Below, in pieces: positions 1-5,680 of a stretch of DNA of 5,680 bases. The stretch is from an uncultured Pseudomonadota bacterium. GTDB taxonomy: Bacteria; Pseudomonadota; Gammaproteobacteria; Burkholderiales; Burkholderiaceae. The position numbers and the translations under genes are program-made. How positions within the stretch are numbered: the first letter of the stretch is position 1; each line of letters starts with the position of its first letter. The notes under the pieces were generated by a model that was not told where the DNA came from, searched no databases, and worked only from the letters and a program-made list of their open reading frames with translations. The stretch spans positions 1 through 5,680 of the forward strand of contig CAMLIZ010000221.1 in assembly GCA_946480245.1 (NCBI GenBank). Direction: 5' to 3'.

Positions 1-752
1 CCGAGATCTACTGGAGCATGCTGCAGACCGCCGAGCAGGTGGCCAAGCGCTACAAGATCGACCGCGAGCGCATGGACCAGTACGGCGCCGCAAGCCAGCA
101 GCGCGCCTGCGCGGCGCAGGAGGCAGGGCTGTTCAACGCCGAGATCGCGCCGATCACTGTTACCGCCGGCGTGGCAGACAAGGTGATGGGCCTGCGCACG
201 AAGCAGGTCACGGTGAGCGCCGACGAGGGCCTGCGCCCCGGCACCACCTACGAGGCGGTGGCCAAGATCAAGCCCGCGATGCCGGGCGGCGTGATCGCGG
301 CCGGCAACGCCAGCCAGTTCAGCGACGGTGCGGGCGCCTGCGTGGTGGTGAGCGACACCTATGCCCAGCAGCACAACCTGCAGCCGCTGGGCCGATTCCT
401 CGGCTTCGCGGTCGCCGGCTGCGAGCCCGACGAAATGGGCATCGGCCCGGTGTTCGCCGTGCCCAAGGTGCTCAAGCGCCTGGGCCTGAGCGTGGCCGAC
501 ATCGACTTGTGGGAGCTCAACGAAGCGTTTGCCGTGCAGGTGCTGTACTGCGCGGACACGCTCGGCATCCCGATGGACCGGCTCAACGTCAACGGCGGGG
601 CGATTGCGGTGGGTCACCCCTACGGCGTCAGCGGCCAGCGCCTGACCGGCCATGCGCTGATAGAAGGCAAGCGCCGCGGCGCGAAGAAGGTGGTGGTCAC
701 CATGTGCATCGGCGGCGGCATGGGCGCGGCTGGCGTGTTCGAGGTGCTCTGA
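1..752 (+). CDS. Thiolase (acetyl-CoA C-acyltransferase), C-terminal part; 5' end outside window
   Basis: Thiolases cleave 3-ketoacyl-CoA with CoA to acetyl-CoA and a shortened acyl-CoA, or run the reverse condensation, in the cytoplasm. The reading frame is open from base 3, giving about 249 visible residues of a family usually about 390-400 long. The first 140-150 residues, including the nucleophilic cysteine, are therefore missing. Seen in order: [11 protein letters not shown] (about 303-335), the NEAFA motif (519-533), the [19 protein letters not shown] signature with the catalytic His at 615-617, and the C-terminal [10 protein letters not shown] motif with its acid/base Cys at 705-707. 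The ATG at base 18 is an internal Met, not the start, because homologous thiolase sequence continues upstream (EIYWSM). The stop lies 11 bases before the next gene. Substrate chain length cannot be read from this part. Biosynthetic and degradative thiolases share these motifs; the acyl-CoA dehydrogenase two genes downstream favours a degradative role. Family assignment is firm, substrate is not. Confidence 0.95.
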   Translation, partial: EIYWSMLQTAEQVAKRYKIDRERMDQYGAASQQRACAAQEAGLFNAEIAPITVTAGVADKVMGLRTKQVTVSADEGLRPGTTYEAVAKIKPAMPGGVIAAGNASQFSDGAGACVVVSDTYAQQHNLQPLGRFLGFAVAGCEPDEMGIGPVFAVPKVLKRLGLSVADIDLWELNEAFAVQVLYCADTLGIPMDRLNVNGGAIAVGHPYGVSGQRLTGHALIEGKRRGAKKVVVTMCIGGGMGAAGVFEVL

Positions 753-755
753 AGG
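751..755 (+). promoter_or_regulatory. Ribosome binding site for the dehalogenase-like gene
   Basis: GAAGG lies 8 bases before the ATG at 764 and overlaps the thiolase stop codon (750-752). This supports ATG 764 as the start and suggests that ribosomes finishing the thiolase can reinitiate on the hydrolase. Confidence 0.6.
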
Positions 756-763
756 CGCGAGCG

Positions 764-1666
764 ATGCACATCCTGCGCACCCCGGACGAGCGCTTCGCCA
801 ACCTGCCGGGGTACGCCTTCGCCCCGCACTATCTCGAGGACCTGCCTGGCGCGCCGGGCCTGCGCCTGCACTACGTCGACGAGGGGCCGCGCGACGCGGC
901 CGCCACCACGCTGTGCCTGCATGGCAACCCGAGCTGGAGTTACCTGTACCGCCTGATGCTGCCGGTGTTCACGGCCGCCGGCCTGCGCGTGGTGGCACCG
1001 GACCTGATCGGCTTCGGTCGCTCCGACAAGCCGGCAGATGAAGCGTGGCACACCTTCGAGCGCCATCGCGACCTGCTGCTCGCGCTCGTGCAGCGGCTGG
1101 ACCTGCGCAACGTGATGCTGGTGTGCCAGGACTGGGGCGGCATCTTCGGCCTCACGCTGCCGATGGCGCTGCCCGAGCGCTTCACGCGGCTGCTGGTGAT
1201 GAACACGGCGCTGGCCACCGGCAGCGAGCCCACCGAGGGCTTCAAGCAGTGGCGCGCCTATTCCAATTCGCAACCCGACCTCGCGGTGGGCAAGCTGCTG
1301 GTGCGCGGCAAGCGCGAGATGAGCGGCTCGGAAGCGGCCGCGTACGACGCGCCGTTTCCGGATGCGCGCTACAAGGCCGCGTTGCGCCGCTTTCCCAACC
1401 TGGTGCCCGATGCGCCCGACGCACCGGGTGCCGCGATCGGCCGCGATGCCTGTCGCTTCTGGAAGGAGCGCTGGGCGGGCCAGAGCTTCATGGCGATCGG
1501 CATGGCCGACCCCGTGTTGGGCGGCGAAGCGATGCGCGCCTTGCACACCCTGATCCGCGGCTGCCCACCACCGATGGAACTGCTCGAGGCCGGCCACTTC
1601 GTGCCGGAGTGGGGCGTGCCGATCGCGCAGGCGGCGCTGCGGCATTTCAGCCTGGGGGCTGCATGA
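764..1666 (+). CDS. Haloalkane dehalogenase-like alpha/beta hydrolase, subfamily HLD-I
   Basis: Haloalkane dehalogenases hydrolyse carbon-halogen bonds to an alcohol and halide through a covalent alkyl-Asp intermediate. The 300-residue product matches the family length (DhlA has 310). It aligns with DhlA from the first residues (RTPDERFANL) to the C-terminal GHFVPE region. The full HLD-I set is visible: nucleophile Asp123 followed by halide-binding Trp124 in CQDWGG, second halide-binding Trp163 in GFKQW, acid Asp249 in GMADPVLG and base His278 in EAGHFV. The oxyanion-loop motif is HGNP (53-56), where DhlA has HGEP. The cap lacks the roughly 11-residue insertion that DhlA carries before its second Trp. 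ATG 764 is chosen because it gives the family-typical N-terminus and has a ribosome site; an upstream in-frame extension lies inside the thiolase. No signal peptide is seen, so it is probably cytoplasmic. The stop overlaps the next start (ATGA). The chemistry is well supported by the residues; the natural substrate is unknown and need not be halogenated. Confidence 0.9.
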   Translation: MHILRTPDERFANLPGYAFAPHYLEDLPGAPGLRLHYVDEGPRDAAATTLCLHGNPSWSYLYRLMLPVFTAAGLRVVAPDLIGFGRSDKPADEAWHTFERHRDLLLALVQRLDLRNVMLVCQDWGGIFGLTLPMALPERFTRLLVMNTALATGSEPTEGFKQWRAYSNSQPDLAVGKLLVRGKREMSGSEAAAYDAPFPDARYKAALRRFPNLVPDAPDAPGAAIGRDACRFWKERWAGQSFMAIGMADPVLGGEAMRALHTLIRGCPPPMELLEAGHFVPEWGVPIAQAALRHFSLGAA

Positions 1667-3486
1667 GTTTTCGCGACACGCTCGACTTCCTGCTCGACGA
1701 CTGGCTGCATGTAGAGCAGTTGACCGCGCGCCCGCGCTTCGCCGAGCACTCGCGCGAAACCTTCGCGTCGGTGCTGGACACCTGCGAGCGCATTGCGCGT
1801 GACAAGTTCGCGCCCTTCAACCGGCTGGCCGACACCGAGGAGCCGCACTTCGACGGCGACAAGGTGCACCTGCCGGCCGCGGTGGCGGAGGCCGCGCGTG
1901 CCCAGGCCGAGAGCGGCATGATCGCCGCCGCGCAGGACTACGAGATCGGCGGCATGCAACTGCCCTGCGTGCTGCAGATGGCGGGCAACGCGTTCTTCGC
2001 CAAGGCCAGCGTGGCGCTGGGCGGCTACGCGATGCTCACCAAGGGCAACGCCAGCCTGCTGATGGCGCACGGCACGCCGCTGCAGCAGCAGGTGTTTGCG
2101 GCCAATGAATTCAGCGGGCGCTGGTTCGGCACCATGTGCCTGTCGGAGCCGCAGGCGGGTTCGTCCTTGAGCGATATCGCCACCCGCGCCGTGCCCGACG
2201 GCGCCGACCATGAAGCCGATCCGCTCGGCCCGCGCTACCGGCTGCAGGGCAACAAGATGTGGATCTCGGCCGGCGAGCACGAGATCACCGAAAACATCGT
2301 GCACCTCGTGCTGGCGAAGATTCCGCAGGCGGACGGCAAGCTGCCGCCGGGGGTGAAGGGCATCTCGCTGTTCATCGTGCCCAAGAAGCTGGTGAACGTG
2401 CAGGGCGAACTCACCGGCGAGCGCAACGACGTGGCGTTGGCGGGCCTGAATCACAAGCTCGGCTATCGCGGTACCACCAACACGCTGCTGAATTTCGGCG
2501 AAGGCAGGTTTGCAGTGCGTGGCGGGCCGGGCGCCATCGGCTATCTCGTGGGCAAGCCGGGCGAGGGCTTGCGCTGCATGTTCCACATGATGAACGAGGC
2601 TCGCATCGGCGTGGGCCTGGGCGCGGTGATGCTCGGCTATGCCGGCTATGAAGCCAGCCTGGACTACGCGCGGCAGCGCCCGCAAGGGCGGGCAGTGGGC
2701 CCCGCCGGCAAGGACGCGACCCAGCCGCCGCTGCGCATCATCGAGCATGCCGATGTGAAGCGCATGCTGCTGGCGCAGAAGGCGTATGTCGAAGGCGGCC
2801 TCGCGCTGGAGCTGTACTGCGCACAGCTCGTCGACGAGCAGCACACCGGTGAACCGCCGGCCTCCACCGAGGCGGGGCTGCTGCTCGAGGTGCTGACCCC
2901 CATCGCCAAGAGCTGGCCCAGCGAATGGGCGCTGGAGGCCAACAGCCTGGCCATCCAGGTGCTGGGTGGCTACGGCTACACGCGCGACTTTCCGGTGGAG
3001 CAGTATTGGCGCGACAACCGCCTGAACATGATCCACGAGGGCACGCACGGCATCCAGGGGCTGGACCTGTTGGGCCGCAAGGTGGTGATGGACGGCGGCG
3101 CCGGCCTGAAGCTGCTGGCCGGGCGCATCAGCCACACGATGCAGCGCGCCGGCCAGGTCGACGGCCTGGCAGAGCCCGCCAATGCACTGGCGCGTGCACT
3201 CGAGCGCCTGGGCGCGGCCACCAAGGCCGCCTGGGCCACCGGCATGCCGGAGGAGGCGCTGGCCAACGCCACGCCGTACCTGCAGGCCTTCGGCCACACC
3301 GTGCTCGCATGGCTGTGGCTCGACGTGGCGATCACCGCGGCGCAGCGCGATGACGACTTCGCGCAGGGCAAGCTGGCCGCGATGCGCTACTTCTTCCGCT
3401 ACGAGCTGCCCAAGATCGACGCCTGGCTGGCGGTGGTAGCGTCGCGTGATGCGACCTGCCGCCAGATGCAGGACGCCTGGTTTTGA
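1663..3486 (+). CDS. Acyl-CoA dehydrogenase, long form with extra C-terminal domain (DmdC-like)
   Basis: A FAD-dependent enzyme that introduces the alpha,beta double bond into an acyl-CoA, normally passing electrons to ETF. The product has 607 residues, much longer than classical 380-400-residue enzymes. It fits the roughly 600-residue group with an added C-terminal helical domain, which includes 3-methylmercaptopropionyl-CoA dehydrogenase DmdC. Seen in order: an N-terminal helical domain; MCLSEPQAGSS (158-168) and KMWIS (198-202) of the flavin-binding beta domain; QVLGGYGYTRD (432-442); and MIHEGTHGIQ, where Glu459 is in the position of the catalytic base. Residues about 485-607 form the extra domain. 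ATG 1663 gives an N-terminus (MSFRDTLDFLL) typical of the group and overlaps the dehalogenase stop by 4 bases, pointing to coupled translation. Only a weak GGGGG (1654-1658) precedes it. The frame stays open far upstream of 1663, but that part overlaps the dehalogenase out of frame and looks like high-GC shadow. Substrate is unknown; nothing here proves a sulfur compound. Confidence 0.94.
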   Translation: MSFRDTLDFLLDDWLHVEQLTARPRFAEHSRETFASVLDTCERIARDKFAPFNRLADTEEPHFDGDKVHLPAAVAEAARAQAESGMIAAAQDYEIGGMQLPCVLQMAGNAFFAKASVALGGYAMLTKGNASLLMAHGTPLQQQVFAANEFSGRWFGTMCLSEPQAGSSLSDIATRAVPDGADHEADPLGPRYRLQGNKMWISAGEHEITENIVHLVLAKIPQADGKLPPGVKGISLFIVPKKLVNVQGELTGERNDVALAGLNHKLGYRGTTNTLLNFGEGRFAVRGGPGAIGYLVGKPGEGLRCMFHMMNEARIGVGLGAVMLGYAGYEASLDYARQRPQGRAVGPAGKDATQPPLRIIEHADVKRMLLAQKAYVEGGLALELYCAQLVDEQHTGEPPASTEAGLLLEVLTPIAKSWPSEWALEANSLAIQVLGGYGYTRDFPVEQYWRDNRLNMIHEGTHGIQGLDLLGRKVVMDGGAGLKLLAGRISHTMQRAGQVDGLAEPANALARALERLGAATKAAWATGMPEEALANATPYLQAFGHTVLAWLWLDVAITAAQRDDDFAQGKLAAMRYFFRYELPKIDAWLAVVASRDATCRQMQDAWF

Positions 3487-3492
3487 CAACGC

Positions 3493-3498
3493 GAGGAG
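3493..3498 (+). promoter_or_regulatory. Ribosome binding site that fixes the start of the small membrane protein
   Basis: GAGGAG sits 8 bases before ATG 3507. A TTG at 3483, in the same frame, would give 8 more residues but overlaps the acyl-CoA dehydrogenase stop and would place this strong site inside the gene. ATG 3507 is therefore preferred. Confidence 0.75.
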
Positions 3499-3506
3499 CT
3501 GAAGCA

Positions 3507-3698
3507 ATGAAAACATCCACCGTCGATACGCTGGTCTGGGTACTGATCTATGGCGGCCTGCTGGTGCTGAGCCTGGCCGTGTTCGTGACGGCGCGCCACC
3601 TGCCGATCGGCGCCGCGCTGGCTGCCGTGGGCGGCGCAGCCACGCTGGCCGGCGTCGTGCTGATCGTGGTGCGCTCGCGCATGAAGAACCAACCCTGA
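3507..3698 (+). CDS. Small two-helix membrane protein, function unknown
   Basis: I do not recognise this 63-residue protein. It has two hydrophobic stretches, about residues 8-29 and 34-55, joined by a short turn holding Arg30-His31 and Pro33. A basic tail, RSRMKNQP, follows. The basic tail, together with the single Lys near the N-terminus, suggests a helical hairpin with both ends in the cytoplasm. The second helix is rich in Gly and Ala (about 35-49), typical of tight helix packing. There is no Cys and no obvious metal or nucleotide motif. It is a credible gene because it has a strong ribosome site, fills the space between two firm genes with 20-base gaps on each side, and has a clean membrane-protein composition. 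It could be a membrane anchor or partner for a neighbouring enzyme, or an unrelated passenger; the sequence does not decide. Confidence 0.75.
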   Translation: MKTSTVDTLVWVLIYGGLLVLSLAVFVTARHLPIGAALAAVGGAATLAGVVLIVVRSRMKNQP

Positions 3699-3707
3699 AT
3701 CCAACCC

Positions 3708-3712
3708 GAGGA
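3708..3712 (+). promoter_or_regulatory. Ribosome binding site for the SDR gene
   Basis: GAGGA lies 6 bases before ATG 3719 in the 20-base gap after the small membrane protein, supporting that start. Confidence 0.65.
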
Positions 3713-3718
3713 ACACCG

Positions 3719-4504
3719 ATGTCCACACCGATCCAGCAACTGTTCGACCTGACCGGCCAGACCGCGCTGGTCACCGGCGGCTCGCGCGGCCTGGGCCTGC
3801 AGATCGCCGAGGCGCTGGGTGAAGCCGGCGCCAAGATCCTGCTCACCTCGCGCAAGGCCGCCGACCTCGAAGAGGCCGCGGCCGACCTGCAGGCCAAGGG
3901 CATCGACACGCGCTGGATCGCGGCCGACCTGGCCGACGCCGACGCGGTGCGCAAGGTGGCCGACGAGGCCGTGGAGCGCATCGGCCCGATCGACATCCTG
4001 GTCAACAACGCCGGTGCCACCTGGGGCGCGCCGGCCGAGGACTATCCGCTGGACGCATGGGACAAGGTGATGAACCTCAACGTGCGCAGCATCTTCCTGA
4101 TGAGCCAGGCGATCGGCCAGCGCTCGATGATCCCGCGCAGGCGCGGCCGCATCATCAACGTGGCGTCGATCGCGGGGCTGTCGGGCACCACCACGGTCAA
4201 GTACATCGCCTACGGCACCAGCAAGGGAGCGGTGGTCAACTTCACGCGCACGCTGGCCGGCGAGTGGGGGCCCTACGGCATCACGGTGAACGCGCTCGCG
4301 CCGGGCTTCTTCCCGAGCAAGATGACGCGCGGCACGCTGGAGCAGGTGGGCGCCGACAAACTGGCCGCGCATGCACCGCTGCGCCGCATCGGCGACGACG
4401 ACGACCTGAAGGGCGCGGCGCTGCTGTTCGCGTCGGCGGCCGGCAAGCACATCACCGGCCAGATCCTCGCGGTCGATGGTGGCGTGAGCGCGGTGCACGG
4501 ATGA
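3719..4504 (+). CDS. Short-chain dehydrogenase/reductase (classical SDR)
   Basis: A cytoplasmic NAD(P)(H)-dependent alcohol/ketone oxidoreductase of 261 residues, normal for classical SDRs. Seen in order: the Rossmann cofactor motif TGGSRGLG (19-26), Arg45 at the end of the second strand (often linked with NADP preference), AADL (68-71), the NNAG motif (96-99), the structural Asn of NLNV (119-122), Ser150 in NVASIAG, and the YGTSK active site with Tyr165 and Lys169. VNALAPGFFPSKM (190-202) and the C-terminal GQILAVDGG complete the fold. The overall look is of the gluconate 5-dehydrogenase-like/FabG-like group, whose members are often misnamed. In this operon, oxidation of a 3-hydroxyacyl-CoA, or of an alcohol made by the dehalogenase-like enzyme, are both plausible inferences. 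Family is certain, substrate is not. Its stop overlaps the thioesterase start (ATGA). Confidence 0.95.
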   Translation: MSTPIQQLFDLTGQTALVTGGSRGLGLQIAEALGEAGAKILLTSRKAADLEEAAADLQAKGIDTRWIAADLADADAVRKVADEAVERIGPIDILVNNAGATWGAPAEDYPLDAWDKVMNLNVRSIFLMSQAIGQRSMIPRRRGRIINVASIAGLSGTTTVKYIAYGTSKGAVVNFTRTLAGEWGPYGITVNALAPGFFPSKMTRGTLEQVGADKLAAHAPLRRIGDDDDLKGAALLFASAAGKHITGQILAVDGGVSAVHG

Positions 4505-4938
4505 AGTTCCTGGTGCACATCCCCTTCGTCGAGGAGCTGGGCATGCAGCTGCAGCGCTTCGGCAACGGGGAGGCCGAGATCCTGCTGCCGCTGCGCGAGG
4601 CACTCACCAACAGCTGGGGCGTGGCCCACGGCGGCGTCACGATGACCCTGCTCGACGTGGCGATGGCGCATGCGGCGCGCAGCCCCGATCCCGGCACCGG
4701 CGAGTTGCCGCCCGGCGTGGTGACGGTGGAGATGAAGACCAGCTTCATGCGCCCCGGCATGGGTGCGCTCACCGCGCGCGGCAAGCTGCTGCACAAGACC
4801 ACCTCGCTGGCCTTCTGCGAAGGCTCGGTGCTGGACGAGGCGGGTGCGCTGCTCGCGCATGCCACCGGCACCTTCAAGTACATGAAAGGGCTGCCTGCCG
4901 GCGGCCGCAAGATCCGGCGCCTCAACGCCTCCGACTGA
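4501..4938 (+). CDS. PaaI-type hotdog-fold acyl-CoA thioesterase
   Basis: Hydrolyses an acyl-CoA thioester to the free acid and CoA in the cytoplasm. The 145-residue product has the length of a single hotdog domain. The key motif is GVAHGGVTMTLLD (40-52): His43-Gly44-Gly45 at the start of the central helix and Asp52 in the position of the catalytic carboxylate of PaaI-type enzymes. VTVEMKTSFMRPGM follows the usual strand pattern after that helix, and the LLAHATGTFKYM end is also typical. Translation probably depends on the SDR gene, because the ATG overlaps its TGA and no clear ribosome site is seen just upstream. In a beta-oxidation setting such enzymes often free CoA from stalled or non-metabolisable intermediates; that role here is inferred. 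It may act on aryl or aliphatic acyl groups. Confidence 0.9.
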   Translation: MKFLVHIPFVEELGMQLQRFGNGEAEILLPLREALTNSWGVAHGGVTMTLLDVAMAHAARSPDPGTGELPPGVVTVEMKTSFMRPGMGALTARGKLLHKTTSLAFCEGSVLDEAGALLAHATGTFKYMKGLPAGGRKIRRLNASD

Positions 4939-4944
4939 ACCACC

Positions 4945-4949
4945 AAGGA
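4945..4949 (+). promoter_or_regulatory. Ribosome binding site for the MDR oxidoreductase
   Basis: AAGGA lies 6 bases before ATG 4956, in the 17-base gap after the thioesterase stop, supporting that start. Confidence 0.65.
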
Positions 4950-4955
4950 ACCGAC

Positions 4956-5680
4956 ATGGCCACCAACAAGCAGATCCTCCTGGCCTCGCGCCCCGAAGGC
5001 GAGCCCACCACCGCCAACTTCAAGCTCGTCGAGACACCCGTGCCCGAGCTGCAGGACGGCCAGGTACTGGTGCGCAACCACTACCTGAGCCTCGACCCCT
5101 ACATGCGCGGCCGCATGAACGAGGGCAAGAGCTACGCGCAGCCGCAGCCGCTGAACCAAGTGATGATCGGCGGCACGGTGGGCGAGGTGGTGGCATCGAA
5201 GAACCCCGCATTCGCCGAAGGCGACAAGGTGGTGGGCATCGGCGGCTGGCAGCAGTACTCCGTGGTTGGTGCCGACGAGCGCGGCACGCTGCGCAAGGTG
5301 GACACCACCCACGTGCCGCTGGCCGCCTACCTGGGCGCCGTGGGCATGCCGGGCGTGACCGCCTGGTACGGGCTGGTGAAGATCATCGACCCCAAGCCGG
5401 GCGAGACGGTGGTGGTCAGCTCGGCCAGCGGCGCGGTGGGCGGCGCGGTGGGCCAGCTCGCCAAGGTGCGCGGCGCGCGCGCGGTGGGCATCGCCGGCGG
5501 CCCCGAGAAGTGCGCCTACGTGACCGACGAGCTCGGCTTCGACGCCTGCATCGACTACAAGCAGCACAAGGACTTGAAGTCGCTGTCGGCCGCGCTGAAG
5601 GAGGCCTGCCCCAAGGGCATCGACGGCTACTTCGAGAACGTGGGCGGCATGATCCTCGACGCGGTGATGCTGCGCTGCAA
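4956..5680 (+). CDS. NADP-dependent MDR oxidoreductase (CurA / leukotriene-B4 reductase type), 3' end outside window
   Basis: Zinc-free medium-chain reductases of this group use NADPH to reduce the double bond of alpha,beta-unsaturated ketones or aldehydes. About 241 residues are visible, of a family usually about 330-345 long, so roughly the last 100 are missing. Seen in order: the N-terminal NHYLSLDPYMRGRM (41-54), where Tyr49 is a conserved position of this group; GDKVVGIGGWQQY; GMPGVTAWYGL (130-140); the nucleotide-binding loop SSASGAVGGAVGQ (155-167), which replaces the GXGXXG of zinc alcohol dehydrogenases; and DGYFENVGG near the edge. No zinc-ligand cysteine pattern is seen. The start is the first ATG after the thioesterase with a fitting ribosome site. 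Its role here may be to clear reactive enones or alkenals formed during degradation, or to act as a specific enoyl reductase; this is inference. Confidence 0.93.
   Translation, partial: MATNKQILLASRPEGEPTTANFKLVETPVPELQDGQVLVRNHYLSLDPYMRGRMNEGKSYAQPQPLNQVMIGGTVGEVVASKNPAFAEGDKVVGIGGWQQYSVVGADERGTLRKVDTTHVPLAAYLGAVGMPGVTAWYGLVKIIDPKPGETVVVSSASGAVGGAVGQLAKVRGARAVGIAGGPEKCAYVTDELGFDACIDYKQHKDLKSLSAALKEACPKGIDGYFENVGGMILDAVMLRC

Noticed and set aside
509..763. Possible N-terminal extension of the dehalogenase within the thiolase
   Set aside because: The sequence is Arg/Gly-rich shadow of the thiolase. The homologous N-terminus begins at ATG 764, which has its own ribosome site.
1316..1331. Apparent loss of the second halide-binding Trp (Gly at 182) when aligned back from the AYDAPFPD motif
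   Set aside because: The DhlA Trp175 lies in GFTAW, which aligns with GFKQW here (Trp163); the Gly matches a different, non-catalytic DhlA Trp.
620..1645. Minus-strand open frame of about 340 residues opposite the dehalogenase
   Set aside because: Same shadow effect: repetitive His/Gln/Arg composition, no motif, and complete overlap with a gene whose catalytic residues are all present.
1045..1662. Possible N-terminal extension of the acyl-CoA dehydrogenase
   Set aside because: The extra 206 residues are low-complexity shadow of the dehalogenase; family-like sequence begins at ATG 1663.
3483..3506. TTG start for the small membrane protein
   Set aside because: It overlaps the preceding stop and puts the GAGGAG ribosome site inside the gene; ATG 3507 is better placed.
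1369..4020. Very long open frame on the minus strand (about 880 residues) across three + strand genes
   Set aside because: It runs antisense to strongly supported genes, has low-complexity Arg/Ala/Gln/His-rich composition and shows no family motif. Such frames are common opposite high-GC genes.
5468..5488. Alternating GC tract (gcgcggcgcgcgcgcgg)
   Set aside because: It is inside a well-conserved coding region and is explained by Arg/Ala codons in a GC-rich genome.
4452..5567. Minus-strand open frame of about 370 residues opposite the thioesterase and MDR gene
   Set aside because: Ala/His/Val-rich shadow without motifs, lying opposite two recognisable enzymes.

Overview
This 5.68 kb window is very GC-rich, with G or C in most third codon positions. 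All genes lie on the + strand and are packed end to end with gaps of 20 bases or fewer, or with 4-base ATGA overlaps. Codon use and the protein families suggest a high-GC proteobacterium. A Burkholderiales member (Comamonadaceae, or the Rubrivivax/Methylibium group) is my best guess, but this rests on family resemblance, not on a marker gene.

Layout: (1) the C-terminal part of a thiolase (1-752), cut off by the left edge; (2) a haloalkane dehalogenase-like alpha/beta hydrolase of subfamily I with all five signature residues (764-1666); (3) a long, about 600-residue acyl-CoA dehydrogenase of the DmdC-like type (1663-3486); (4) a 63-residue protein with two predicted membrane helices and no recognised family (3507-3698); (5) an SDR oxidoreductase (3719-4504); (6) a PaaI-type hotdog thioesterase (4501-4938); (7) a zinc-free MDR-type NADP-dependent oxidoreductase of the CurA/leukotriene-B4-reductase type (4956 onward), cut off by the right edge. 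No gene-free stretch exceeds about 20 bases. I see no RNA gene, mobile element, CRISPR array, promoter or terminator inside the window, so this is probably the middle of a longer operon.

How the genes may work together: acyl-CoA dehydrogenase, SDR and thiolase could supply the oxidation, hydroxyacyl-oxidation and cleavage steps of a beta-oxidation-like route. The thioesterase would release CoA or rescue dead-end thioesters, and the MDR enzyme would reduce enone or alkenal by-products. No enoyl-CoA hydratase or acyl-CoA ligase is visible here; they may lie outside the window or elsewhere in the genome. The unusual member is the dehalogenase-like hydrolase, placed between thiolase and acyl-CoA dehydrogenase and apparently translationally coupled to the latter. 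I found no evidence for a wholly new type of system. The points most worth following up are the dehalogenase's operon context and active-site details, and the small membrane protein.
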